A DNA stretch of 64,000 bases from CAINEC01 sp046303115. GTDB taxonomy: Bacteria; Bacteroidota; Bacteroidia; AKYH767-A; OLB10. The position numbers and the translations under genes are program-made. The notes under the pieces are model-generated. The model did no database searches, was not told where the DNA came from, and saw only the letters and a program-made list of their open reading frames with translations. Within the stretch, counting starts at the first letter, position 1, and every line of letters starts with the position of its first letter. Below, piece after piece: positions 43,015 to 50,814 of the stretch. The stretch is from positions 1-64,000 of the forward strand of contig JBKCGZ010000143.1 of the NCBI GenBank assembly GCA_046303115.1. The letters are read 5' to 3'.

Positions 43015-43935
43015 ATGTTTGAAGGTAGAGTATTAAAATCGACAGGAAGCTGGTTTGAGGTAGAATTACCCAACCAGAAAATAATTTCTTGTAGAATTAG
43101 AGGGCAGCTACGACTTAAAGGGATTAGCAGTACAAATCCCGTTGCCGTAGGCGATATTGTACACGTACAAGAACAAACGGATGGCACTGGTGTAATAACA
43201 GACATTAACGACCGTACAAATTACATCATCCGAAAATCAATAAATCTATCTAAGCAAACCCATATTCTGGCGGCTAATATTGATTACGCTTGGATTGTTG
43301 TTACTCCAGTTTTTCCAAAGACCTCCACTGGTTTTATTGATCGTTTTATTGCAGCTGCAGAATCCTATCATATTCCCGTTGGAATCATTTTTAATAAATC
43401 GGATTTGTTTGTTAATCATCTAAGCGAGATTCAACATGAATACCTCGATATATATGAGTCGCTTGGATACAAATGCATTAAAGTTTCTTCTCAAACAAAA
43501 GAAGGAATTGATGAGCTTAAATTGTTATTAGATGGCAAAGTAAATTTGTTAACGGGTCACTCTGGTGTTGGAAAATCGAGTTTGATTAATTCAATTATTC
43601 CTGATTTAAATTTAAAGGTTGGTGAAATTTCAAAACAACATTTAAAAGGGAAACATACAACCACTTTTGCTGAAATGCATAAGGTTGACAACTCAACTTA
43701 TATCATCGATACTCCAGGCATTCGTGAATTTGTGAATATTGATTTTGTTCCAAGTGAAATTTCACATTATTTCATTGAAATGCGGGAGCTATTAAACGAT
43801 TGTAAGTTTAATAATTGCTTACATGAAAACGAACAACAATGTGCTGTGAAGGCTGCTTATGAAGCAGGCAAAATTCATCCGGATCGTTACTACAATTATT
43901 TAAGCATCCTTCACAACGAAGACAATTTCAAATAG
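43015..43935 (+). CDS. rsgA: Small-subunit biogenesis GTPase RsgA
   Basis: Circularly permuted GTPase that helps mature the 30S ribosomal subunit. An OB-fold N domain (about 1-70) is followed by the permuted G motifs NKSD (G4), the P-loop GHSGVGKSSL (G1), and DTPG (G3). A zinc knuckle CKFNNCLHENEQQC ends the protein. ATG 43015 is preferred over the in-frame TTG at 43012. Length is about 306 aa. dtd follows after 3 bases. Its promoter and that of gldA diverge. Confidence 0.96.
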   Translation: MFEGRVLKSTGSWFEVELPNQKIISCRIRGQLRLKGISSTNPVAVGDIVHVQEQTDGTGVITDINDRTNYIIRKSINLSKQTHILAANIDYAWIVVTPVFPKTSTGFIDRFIAAAESYHIPVGIIFNKSDLFVNHLSEIQHEYLDIYESLGYKCIKVSSQTKEGIDELKLLLDGKVNLLTGHSGVGKSSLINSIIPDLNLKVGEISKQHLKGKHTTTFAEMHKVDNSTYIIDTPGIREFVNIDFVPSEISHYFIEMRELLNDCKFNNCLHENEQQCAVKAAYEAGKIHPDRYYNYLSILHNEDNFK

Positions 43936-43938
43936 TAT

Positions 43939-44391
43939 ATGCGAACCGTTATACAACGAGTTTCTGAAGCTAGTGTTTTAATCAATCAGCAAGAACGCAG
44001 AAGTATTGGCCGTGGATTAATGATATTAGTTGGGATTACACATGAGGACACTTTAGAAGACATTTCATGGCTTGTACAAAAGATTGGAAAGCTAAGGATA
44101 TTTGCAGATGAAAATGGTGTTATGAATTTAAATGTGAATGAAATTAACGGTGAAGTTTTACTGATAAGTCAATTTACTTTACACGCATCCACTAAAAAAG
44201 GAAATCGCCCTTCATACATTGGTGCTGCTCGTCCTGAGATGGCCATTCCAATTTACGACGAAATTATCAAACAGCTTCAATTAGAAATTCAAAAGCCAAT
44301 TTTAACAGGAGAATTTGGAGCAGATATGCAAGTTCAACTTATCAATGATGGACCAGTAACAATCATCATCGATTCGAAAAATAAAGAGTGA
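43939..44391 (+). CDS. dtd: D-aminoacyl-tRNA deacylase
   Basis: Hydrolyses D-amino acids and glycine mischarged on tRNA. The family start MRTVIQRVSEASV, the SQFTLHASTKKGNRPSY active-site motif (about 78-94) and the second motif NDGPVTI (about 137-143) are present. Length of 150 aa is usual. It follows rsgA by 3 bases. Its stop lies 3 bases from the stop of the converging MFS gene. Confidence 0.97.
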   Translation: MRTVIQRVSEASVLINQQERRSIGRGLMILVGITHEDTLEDISWLVQKIGKLRIFADENGVMNLNVNEINGEVLLISQFTLHASTKKGNRPSYIGAARPEMAIPIYDEIIKQLQLEIQKPILTGEFGADMQVQLINDGPVTIIIDSKNKE

Positions 44392-44394
44392 TTT

Positions 44395-45597
44395 TTAATT
44401 CAGTTGTTTATACTTATTAATCAACTGATAAAACCCAAGAGCTAAAAAGGTACTCACAACAATCAATACCCAAAACATTGTAGTAAATCCGTAGCGAGCG
44501 GCAATTCCTAATCCAAGCAATGGAGCTGCAATATTCGCCAATCCATAGGCAATAGAATAGAGTGCAGCATATTGTCCTTGACGAGACTTATCAGGACGTG
44601 ACAACGCAATATTCATCATAAATGGCATCGCATATATTTCCGACATTGTGATAATAAAAGTATAAGCTATTGCCATAAGCAAATTCTGATTGGCTATCAA
44701 CAAAATAAAAAAAGAAACGGGCAAACATAATGCGCCCCAGATAATGTATTTAAACTTATTGTTTTTATTTTCGAGATGCATAACCAATGGCATTTCAATA
44801 AGCACCACGAGCAAACCATTTAATGCCAGTAATAATCCAATTTTATCTTCATCATAAAGCCAACTTCTGCTCAAGAACTGAGGAACACTTGCAAAAATCT
44901 GAAAGAAGCAGGTGGCGTAAACAGCCACTAAAAAAATGAATGCGAGATACCAGTAATCCTGATAAGCAGATTTTGTGGCTATTGTTTTTTTCTCGTGATG
45001 CTCGTGACCAACTTTTCGTCGAGGCAAGTACAAAACCAACATCAACGCTGCAAAAACAGAAGTTGATGCATCTATCACAAACAACCATTTGTATCCTAAG
45101 TAATGTGCTACAAATCCACCAACTGCAGGACCAATTGTAAATCCTAAATTAGTAGCAATCCTAACGAGCGAAACAGATCGTGTTCTATTACTAGCCTCGC
45201 TATAAAAAGCAATAGCAGCTGAGTTTGCTGGTCTAAAAATATCAGCTGTAAATGCGTAGGTAAATATTATTGCAGCAATGCCATAAAGTGAAGTAACAAA
45301 TACCATTAGCATCAAAACACAAGCACAAACAATTAATGAGGCAATCATAATATCATAAAAATTACGCCTGTCGGTTAACCAACCGCCGATATAACTTCCG
45401 AGGATACTTCCTATTCCATACAAACTCATTACGAAGCCAGCCTCTGCTAAAGTATAATGCAGTTCTTTGGTTAAATACAATGATGTAAATAAAAGCACCA
45501 TCGACCCAGAGCGATTAACAACCATTGCAAGACTTAACACCCAAACTTTAGAAGGTAACCCTGAAAATGCTTTTTTGTAAATTTGAAGGAAAGACAT
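44395..45597 (-). CDS. MFS transporter
   Basis: Major facilitator superfamily transporter with about 12 hydrophobic segments. The MFS loop signature is present as GGWLTDRRN between segments 2 and 3. No substrate can be assigned; sugar, drug or peptide efflux are all possible. The frame is open to 45627, but a consensus -7 box on the minus strand (45610-45603) falls inside that extension. ATG 45597 (MSFLQIYKKAF) is therefore the better start, giving 400 aa. It is convergent with dtd and divergent from the MazG-like gene. Confidence 0.88.
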   Translation of the reverse strand: MSFLQIYKKAFSGLPSKVWVLSLAMVVNRSGSMVLLFTSLYLTKELHYTLAEAGFVMSLYGIGSILGSYIGGWLTDRRNFYDIMIASLIVCACVLMLMVFVTSLYGIAAIIFTYAFTADIFRPANSAAIAFYSEASNRTRSVSLVRIATNLGFTIGPAVGGFVAHYLGYKWLFVIDASTSVFAALMLVLYLPRRKVGHEHHEKKTIATKSAYQDYWYLAFIFLVAVYATCFFQIFASVPQFLSRSWLYDEDKIGLLLALNGLLVVLIEMPLVMHLENKNNKFKYIIWGALCLPVSFFILLIANQNLLMAIAYTFIITMSEIYAMPFMMNIALSRPDKSRQGQYAALYSIAYGLANIAAPLLGLGIAARYGFTTMFWVLIVVSTFLALGFYQLINKYKQLN

Positions 45598-45602
45598 CGA
45601 AA

Positions 45603-45610
45603 CAAAAATA
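45603..45610 (-). promoter_or_regulatory. -7 element next to the MFS start codon
   Basis: The minus strand reads TATTTTTG, an exact consensus match, ending 5 bases before ATG 45597. It supports the shorter start and a near-leaderless transcript. No usable TTG -33 was found at standard spacing. Confidence 0.4.
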
Positions 45611-45648
45611 CCTTTTATCTTTATCAAAAAATTAAATCATTTTTAGTT

Positions 45649-45978
45649 ATGACAATAAACGATGCACAGCAAGAAGTTGACAACTGGATAAAAACAATTG
45701 GTGTTAGATACTTTAGTGAATTAACGAATATGGCTATCTTAACAGAAGAAGTTGGCGAACTTGCAAGAATTATTGCTAGAAAGTATGGAGACCAGTCGTT
45801 TAAAAACAATGAATCTCAAGCTGATTTAGGAGATGAAATGGCGGATGTGCTGTGGGTTTTGATTTGCCTTGCGAACCAAACAGGAGTTAATCTTACAGAA
45901 GCTTTGCAAAAAAACATTGAAAAGAAAAGTAACCGAGATGCCGATCGTCATAAGAACAATGATAAACTAAGGGATTAA
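45649..45978 (+). CDS. MazG-like nucleotide pyrophosphohydrolase
   Basis: Small all-alpha NTP pyrophosphatase, probably house-cleaning of nonstandard nucleotides. The Mg-binding pattern is visible as TEEVGELARI and GDEMADVLWV. The frame is open from 45583, but those first 22 residues (Lys/Arg-rich, no homology apparent) overlap the divergent MFS promoter. ATG 45649 (MTINDAQQEVDNW) gives a normal 109 aa. A near -7 box (TATCTTTA, 45616-45623) lies between the two starts. Confidence 0.85.
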   Translation: MTINDAQQEVDNWIKTIGVRYFSELTNMAILTEEVGELARIIARKYGDQSFKNNESQADLGDEMADVLWVLICLANQTGVNLTEALQKNIEKKSNRDADRHKNNDKLRD

Positions 45979-46001
45979 ATTGTTAATTAAATTTTGTCAA
46001 T

Positions 46002-46034
46002 TTTGAAAATTGAGTGCATGAACACTTAACTTTG
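46002..46034 (+). promoter_or_regulatory. Promoter of the CNNM/CBS gene
   Basis: TTTG (46002-46005), a 21-base spacer and TAACTTTG (46027-46034) fit the Bacteroidota consensus. The leader would be about 12 bases. Confidence 0.65.
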
Positions 46035-46051
46035 TATTCAATTCATTACGA

Positions 46052-47365
46052 ATGATAGCAGATATATTTCTCACAGGATTACTAGTATTTTTAAACGGTT
46101 TTTTCGTTGCCGCAGAGTTTGCGATTGTAAAAGTTAGAGCTTCGCAGGTAGACATCAAAGCATCACACGGAAATAAACTTGCAAAAATATCGCAACATAT
46201 TCTCGAAAACCTTGACAAATATTTAAGTACTTGTCAGCTAGGTATTACGCTAGCGAGTCTTGCCTTAGGTTGGATAGGCGAACGAGTTGTAACAAGAATT
46301 GTCGCTAATATTGGCGGACATTTTGGCTGGGTTATTAATCCAGAAGATCCAACAGGAATCGGGGTAATTATTGCGTTCATTCTCATTACTATTTTACATA
46401 TTGTATTAGGTGAGCAAGCACCCAAAACAGCGGCTATTAGGAACCCACTTTTTCACACCATGATAGTTGCAATTCCACTGCGTGTGATGTATACTATTTT
46501 CTCACCATTCATCTGGGTTTTAAATAGCTTATCATCATTAACATTGCGCGTTTTAGGATTAGGAAAAGCGACACATAGCGAAATTCATAGTGAAGAAGAA
46601 ATCAGGATGCTATTAACGGAATCAGAAGAAGGTGGTGCAATTAAACCTTCAGAAAATGAATTGATTCAAAATGTATTTGAGTTCGATGATCGAGTTGTAC
46701 GGCAGATATTAATTCCGCGTACTAAAATCTCTGCAATTGATGTTGAAAGTTCGAAGGAAGAAGTCATTCAGCGCGTGGTTGAAGAAGGATACTCCAGACT
46801 TCCAGTTTACCAAGATTCACTCGATAATATCATTGGTATTCTATATACGAAAGATTTAATTCGCGCAATGCACGAACGTAATTTTAAAGGTGTAAGTTCT
46901 TTAATCCGACCAGCGTATTTTATTCCGTTAAGTAAAGCTATTAACGATTTGTTGAGGGAATTTCAAACACAGCATATTCAAATGGCGATTGTTACCAATG
47001 AATTTGGTGGCACCGCAGGAATTGTAACAATGGAAGATATCATTGAAGAATTGGTAGGTGAAATTCAAGATGAATACGATGATGAAAAGCCTCCTGTAGA
47101 AAAGAAAAGCGAGACCGAGTACATTGTCAATGCAACTGCCTCCATAGGTGATGTGAACGATTTACTGCCAATAATGCTTGAAGAAAATCCGAATTATGAT
47201 ACTATCAGTGGATTGTTAAATGATATTTTCGGTCGCATTCCAGCGGTAAATGAAAAACGGATTTATGGTGGTTACGAGTTCACTGTTTTAAAACGCTTGA
47301 AGCACAGTGTCGACTCCGTAAAAATGGAAGTGGTAAATCCTGAAGACGTAGAAGGCTCTAACTAG
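46052..47365 (+). CDS. CNNM/DUF21 membrane protein with CBS pair and CorC domain
   Basis: Hemolysin-C-like integral membrane protein related to the magnesium/cobalt CNNM-CorC transporters. The DUF21 region has about four hydrophobic segments (1-160). Two CBS domains follow (about 205-330; MEDIIEELVGEIQDEYD ends the second). A CorC_HlyC domain fills the C terminus (YIVNATASIGDVNDLL to FTVLKRLKHSVDSV). Length is 437 aa. A divalent-cation export role is known for some members; the ion here is not known. It stands alone, with its stop one base from the stop of the converging lipoprotein gene. GldE, a gliding-linked protein, belongs to the same family, but nothing marks this copy as GldE. Confidence 0.9.
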   Translation: MIADIFLTGLLVFLNGFFVAAEFAIVKVRASQVDIKASHGNKLAKISQHILENLDKYLSTCQLGITLASLALGWIGERVVTRIVANIGGHFGWVINPEDPTGIGVIIAFILITILHIVLGEQAPKTAAIRNPLFHTMIVAIPLRVMYTIFSPFIWVLNSLSSLTLRVLGLGKATHSEIHSEEEIRMLLTESEEGGAIKPSENELIQNVFEFDDRVVRQILIPRTKISAIDVESSKEEVIQRVVEEGYSRLPVYQDSLDNIIGILYTKDLIRAMHERNFKGVSSLIRPAYFIPLSKAINDLLREFQTQHIQMAIVTNEFGGTAGIVTMEDIIEELVGEIQDEYDDEKPPVEKKSETEYIVNATASIGDVNDLLPIMLEENPNYDTISGLLNDIFGRIPAVNEKRIYGGYEFTVLKRLKHSVDSVKMEVVNPEDVEGSN

Positions 47366-47366
47366 T

Positions 47367-47771
47367 TTACTTTGTACAAACAGCCGTTGCACTTTGGCCA
47401 TCAGTTGAATAGTTCATACTAATTTTTTCTCCCCCACTACTACTGTATATCCCAGAACCTTGAACAGGAATGGAAGTGGTTGTAATATTTTGGAAAGGAA
47501 TTACAATTGAATTTCCAGAAATCTCCGCATAAGTTTGAGGACTTGATGTTCCGTAATTACTAAAATTACTAATCTTGACTGAATCGCCATCACCAACCTT
47601 TGAAATGGTGATAGTAAACGATTGTGCAGGTGAACCAGTGATTGTTTCCTGACACAACCAGCTTCCTGTGAATTTATCGCGAGGGTCAGCAGTTGGATCT
47701 ACTGTCTCATCAGAACAAGAAGCAATAAATAAAGCGATGCTTGCAAAAGAAATCCAGATAATTTTTTTCAT
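47367..47771 (-). CDS. Small lipoprotein
   Basis: A 134-aa protein with signal MKKIIWISFASIALFIASC, a lipobox IASC giving Cys19, and a Ser/Thr-rich beta-like mature part containing the RDKFTGSWLCQETITG stretch, often seen in lipocalin-like lipoproteins. The function is unknown. A consensus -7 box is found 20 bases upstream. Confidence 0.75.
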   Translation of the reverse strand: MKKIIWISFASIALFIASCSDETVDPTADPRDKFTGSWLCQETITGSPAQSFTITISKVGDGDSVKISNFSNYGTSSPQTYAEISGNSIVIPFQNITTTSIPVQGSGIYSSSGGEKISMNYSTDGQSATAVCTK

Positions 47772-47791
47772 AGTTCTAAAATTGAATGGTT

Positions 47792-47799
47792 CAAAGTTA
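47792..47799 (-). promoter_or_regulatory. Candidate -7 element of the lipoprotein gene
   Basis: The minus strand reads TAACTTTG, an exact TAnnTTTG match, 20 bases before the ATG at 47771. No good -33 element was seen. Confidence 0.4.
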
Positions 47800-47902
47800 T
47801 AAGAATTTAAGAAATTTTAAGGTGTTTAAAATACGGACAAACTAAAAACTAAAGGAAACTTAAAATATTGTGGGGAGCCGTTATTATTCGTACCCTTTTA
47901 AT

Positions 47903-47910
47903 TACCTTTG
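47903..47910 (+). promoter_or_regulatory. -7 element next to the rbfA start codon
   Basis: TACCTTTG is an exact consensus match that ends 4 bases before ATG 47915. It falls inside the longer open frame (from 47870), which argues for the shorter rbfA and a leaderless mRNA. Confidence 0.45.
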
Positions 47911-47914
47911 TTGT

Positions 47915-48277
47915 ATGGATTCGGTTCGTCAGCAGAAATATGCCAGATTAATTCAAAAAGAGCTTGGGGAAATTTTTCAAAGAGAAGGTAGAAATTGGTT
48001 TGGACAAAATTTTATTACAATTACAAGTGCACGCGTAACACCTGATTTGGGATTAGCCCGCATACAACTAAGTATGTTTAAAGTTGCTGAACCAAAGCTC
48101 ATTTTAAAACAATTATCGATTCACAAAAATGAAATTCGTAAAGCATTGGGATTAAGAATTGGAAAACAGGCGCGTATTATTCCTGAATTAGAATTCTTTC
48201 ACGATGACAGCCTTGATTATGTTGAAAAGATTGAAAAGATTTTTAAAAACTTGAATATTCCGCCCGAGGAAAAATAA
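47915..48277 (+). CDS. rbfA: Ribosome-binding factor A
   Basis: KH-like fold protein needed for 30S maturation and 16S processing, especially in the cold. The start SVRQQKYARLIQKELGEIFQ and the ITSARVTPDLGLARIQLSMF core match the family, and the end HDDSLDYVEKIEKIF is typical. The frame is open 15 codons further upstream, but a promoter -7 box sits in that stretch, so ATG 47915 (120 aa) is chosen. thyA follows 9 bases downstream in the same direction. Confidence 0.92.
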   Translation: MDSVRQQKYARLIQKELGEIFQREGRNWFGQNFITITSARVTPDLGLARIQLSMFKVAEPKLILKQLSIHKNEIRKALGLRIGKQARIIPELEFFHDDSLDYVEKIEKIFKNLNIPPEEK

Positions 48278-48286
48278 ATCATCGCT

Positions 48287-49081
48287 ATGCAACAGTACAA
48301 CGATTTGCTGCGACACGTAATGCAGCACGGAACAAAGAAAGAAGATAGAACTGGAACTGGAACCGTAAGTGTATTTGGTTATCAAATGCGATTTAATTTA
48401 CAAGAAGGATTCCCTTTAGTTACTACCAAGAAAGTTCATACTAAATCAATCATTCACGAATTACTTTGGTTTTTAAAAGGTGATACCAATATCAAATATT
48501 TAAAAGATAATGGCGTAACTATCTGGGATGAATGGGCTGACGAAAATGGGAATTTAGGACCTGTTTATGGTTATCAATGGCGTTCATGGCCTTCTGCTTC
48601 AGGTGAACATATTGATCAGATATCGCAGTTAATTGATCAGATAAAAAAGAATCCTGATTCAAGAAGATTATTAGTTAATGCCTGGAATGTGAGTGAAATT
48701 TCAAAAATGAAATTACCTCCTTGCCATATCCTATTTCAATTTTATGTAGCTGATGGAAAGTTAAGTTGTCAGTTATATCAGCGAAGTGCAGATTTATTTT
48801 TAGGAGTACCTTTTAACATTGCATCATACGCTTTGCTAACACATATGGTAGCGCAGGTTTGTAATTTAGAAGTTGGCGAATTTATACACACATTAGGTGA
48901 TGCTCATATTTACAGCAATCATTTTGATCAAGTAAACTTGCAATTAACGAGAGATCCTCTACCCTTGCCTACTTTAAAATTGAATCCAGAAGTAAAAAAC
49001 ATTTTCGATTTCACTTACGAGGATATTGCTATCGAAAACTATCAATCACATCCTGCAATTAAAGCAGTTGTTGCTGTTTAG
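48287..49081 (+). CDS. thyA: Thymidylate synthase
   Basis: Makes dTMP from dUMP using methylene-tetrahydrofolate. Landmarks are DRTGTGTVSVFG, the nucleophile Cys146 in PPCHILFQF, and the Arg/Asn dUMP contacts QRSADLFLGVPFNIASYA. Length of 264 aa is typical. It lies 9 bases after rbfA and 2 before folA, which recycles the dihydrofolate it produces. Confidence 0.98.
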   Translation: MQQYNDLLRHVMQHGTKKEDRTGTGTVSVFGYQMRFNLQEGFPLVTTKKVHTKSIIHELLWFLKGDTNIKYLKDNGVTIWDEWADENGNLGPVYGYQWRSWPSASGEHIDQISQLIDQIKKNPDSRRLLVNAWNVSEISKMKLPPCHILFQFYVADGKLSCQLYQRSADLFLGVPFNIASYALLTHMVAQVCNLEVGEFIHTLGDAHIYSNHFDQVNLQLTRDPLPLPTLKLNPEVKNIFDFTYEDIAIENYQSHPAIKAVVAV

Positions 49082-49083
49082 AT

Positions 49084-49584
49084 ATGACTATTTCCATCAT
49101 TGTTGCTTTTGCTAATAACCGTGTAATAGGTAAAGACAACCAATTAATTTGGCACTTGCCTAATGACCTAAAACATTTCAAAGCAGTTACGAGTGGACAT
49201 CCTGTTATTATGGGACGTAAAACATTTGAGTCGATTGGAAGATTATTACCAAACCGAAAAAACATCATTGTAACTCGTAATAAAGAATATCAAGTTGAGG
49301 GCGCTCACGTTTTTAATTCATTAGAAGCAGCAATTGAAAGCTGTATAGGCGAAGAAGAAATATTTATCATTGGCGGAAGTGAAATTTACGGACAGGCATT
49401 AGCGTTAGCACACAAACTGTATATCACAGAAGTCCTTCACAATTTTGAAGGCGATGCTTTTTTCCCAGAAATTAATTTTGAAGAGTGGAAAGTAATTAGT
49501 GAGGAGAATGGGATTTTAGATGAGAAGAATAAGTGGGAGCATCGTTTTAAATTATATCACCGTCACTTCGACTTCACTCATTGA
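49084..49584 (+). CDS. folA: Dihydrofolate reductase
   Basis: Reduces dihydrofolate to tetrahydrofolate, regenerating the cofactor used by ThyA. The motif IVAFANNRVIGKDNQLIWHLPNDLKHF (location residues 6-32) and VIMGRKTFESIG are clear, and FIIGGSEIYGQAL carries the cofactor site. Length is 166 aa. The final codons (HFDFTH and stop) lie within a dispersed-repeat-like sequence (49555-49593), so the C terminus may have been replaced or extended by the repeat. Confidence 0.97.
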   Translation: MTISIIVAFANNRVIGKDNQLIWHLPNDLKHFKAVTSGHPVIMGRKTFESIGRLLPNRKNIIVTRNKEYQVEGAHVFNSLEAAIESCIGEEEIFIIGGSEIYGQALALAHKLYITEVLHNFEGDAFFPEINFEEWKVISEENGILDEKNKWEHRFKLYHRHFDFTH

Positions 49585-49666
49585 GCGGTGATAATAGTTG
49601 AGTAAGGTCCCTTCGACTACGCTCAGTGACCCTTTAATTTGTTTCCTAAACGAAGCCGAAGGAAAC
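49555..49666. repeat. Repeat-rich patch with three inverted repeats
   Basis: Two diverged copies of a 21-base unit, CACTTCGACTTCACTCATTGA (49564-49584 region) and CCCTTCGACTACGCTCAGTGA (49609-49629 region), match at 17 of 21 positions as reported in pieces: the shared core is CTTCGACT-x-C-x-CTCA-x-TGA. The first lies between arms TATCACCG (49555-49562) and CGGTGATA (49586-49593). The second is inside GGTC...GACC. A third hairpin is GTTTCC (49641-49646) with GGAAAC (49661-49666). Sequences with a CTTCGACT-CGCTCA core recur in many bacterial genomes, to my knowledge. The patch spans the end of folA and the end of a GIY-YIG gene. Confidence 0.55.
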
Positions 49667-49984
49667 ATTTAGGTGACTTGTCTCATTCTTGCACGCTGCC
49701 AACTCCTTCAACTTTTCAAAATCTCCTCTTACCAAGGCTGATTTTTTATGACTTGTCCATCGTTGAATTTGCTTTTCTCTATAAAACGCTTTCCAAATCT
49801 TATCAAACTCTTCAAAATAAACTAAACAAACTGGAAAATGCTTCTTTGTATAGTTTGCACCCTTTCCATTTTGATGTGCAGCAATTCGCTTAAACAAATT
49901 CCTTGTACTACCGATGTAATATGTCCCATTAGAGCATTCTAAAATATACATATAACCACGAACTGGTCTTTTCTTTTTTTGCAT
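49646..49984 (-). CDS. GIY-YIG nuclease family protein
   Basis: A 112-aa single-domain GIY-YIG protein of the UvrC-N/YhbQ-like class. The two motif parts are YMYILECSNGTYYIGST and, following, RNLFKRIAAHQNGKG with the conserved Arg; the later FYREKQIQRW holds the family Glu/Lys/Arg pattern. The last about 12 residues (ETSHLNVSFGFV) lie within the repeat patch. Such small GIY-YIG genes are common in Bacteroidota and vary in presence between relatives. It may act as a repair or mobile-element nuclease; the target is unknown. It converges on folA with 61 bases between stops. Confidence 0.9.
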   Translation of the reverse strand: MQKKKRPVRGYMYILECSNGTYYIGSTRNLFKRIAAHQNGKGANYTKKHFPVCLVYFEEFDKIWKAFYREKQIQRWTSHKKSALVRGDFEKLKELAACKNETSHLNVSFGFV

Positions 49985-50007
49985 TAGTTCTTTATGAAAA
50001 GGGGGCG

Positions 50008-50015
50008 CAAAAATA
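50008..50015 (-). promoter_or_regulatory. Candidate -7 element of the GIY-YIG gene
   Basis: The minus strand reads TATTTTTG followed by C, an exact match to TAnnTTTG, 23 bases before the ATG. No convincing -33 element was found. Confidence 0.35.
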
Positions 50016-50083
50016 TTTTAATTTTAACAAGTTTTAAAATGCAAAACTGTTGATTTATCGATTAGTTAATAACTTAATAATAA

Positions 50084-50746
50084 ATGAAAAATAGAGAAAC
50101 ACTAATCCTTCAATGGCTTATCACATTAATTCCCGTTGTATACTATTTGTCATTATGGAAACTACTTCCTGATGAGGTACCTACTCATTATAACTTCAAC
50201 TTAAAACCCGACGATTTTCAATCGAAAGAATTTATGTTGGGTATTTTAATTTTTATGGGCTTGGTGGTAGTCGGTAGCTCGGCAGCAATTCTTAACGGAA
50301 ACTCAATAGATCCGAAAAGAAAAACAGCGCAATCGGATTCTATTTTAAAAATCACAACCTGGTTAGTGACTGTATTTATTACCCTAATTATTTTTATTAT
50401 AGTAATAATGACAAAAAACTATTGTATTAAACAACCAATTGAAAGTTTTGAAAAAATAATTTTTATAGTTCTTTGCCTGTTCTTTATTTGCTTAGGCTTT
50501 TTAATGAAAAATGCAAAACCTAATTACTTCTTTGGCATTCGGACACCGTGGACATTAGCGAGTGAAGAAAACTGGAAACAAACGCATTTATTTGGATCAA
50601 AAATATGGATCTATGGTAACATCCTATTGGGTACAATAATATTAATTTCACCCAATAATTTATTTGCACCAATATTTATAATAGGAATTATTATACTTTC
50701 GAGTATACCTGTTTATTATTCTTATCGTTTGTATTCGAAAGAATAG
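50084..50746 (+). CDS. SdpI/DUF1648-type membrane protein
   Basis: A 220-aa integral membrane protein. The N-terminal DUF1648 part has IPVVYYLSLWKLLPDEVPTHYNFN, given as location residues 17-40, a family marker. The SdpI part includes GFLMKNAKPNYFFGIRTPWTLASEENWKQTH near 137-168. About six hydrophobic segments are visible. SdpI in Bacillus gives immunity to the SdpC toxin; no sdpC-like gene is seen here, so an immunity role is not supported beyond family membership. Confidence 0.85.
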   Translation: MKNRETLILQWLITLIPVVYYLSLWKLLPDEVPTHYNFNLKPDDFQSKEFMLGILIFMGLVVVGSSAAILNGNSIDPKRKTAQSDSILKITTWLVTVFITLIIFIIVIMTKNYCIKQPIESFEKIIFIVLCLFFICLGFLMKNAKPNYFFGIRTPWTLASEENWKQTHLFGSKIWIYGNILLGTIILISPNNLFAPIFIIGIIILSSIPVYYSYRLYSKE

Positions 50747-50814
50747 AAAAAATCTAATATAGAATTAACACATTTTGTCGTTCCAAAATAAAGAAACAAC
50801 AGGAGCTTTTAAAT

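Noticed and set aside
47870..47914. N-terminal extension of RbfA
   Set aside because: This stretch contains a consensus -7 promoter box and lacks family similarity; the conserved protein starts at 47915.
49646..49984. Homing endonuclease inside an intron or intein
   Set aside because: folA and thyA are uninterrupted and no intron structure was seen; the gene sits between intact genes.
50084..50746. Sdp toxin-immunity locus
   Set aside because: Only the SdpI-like gene is present; no toxin or SdpR-like regulator gene was seen nearby.
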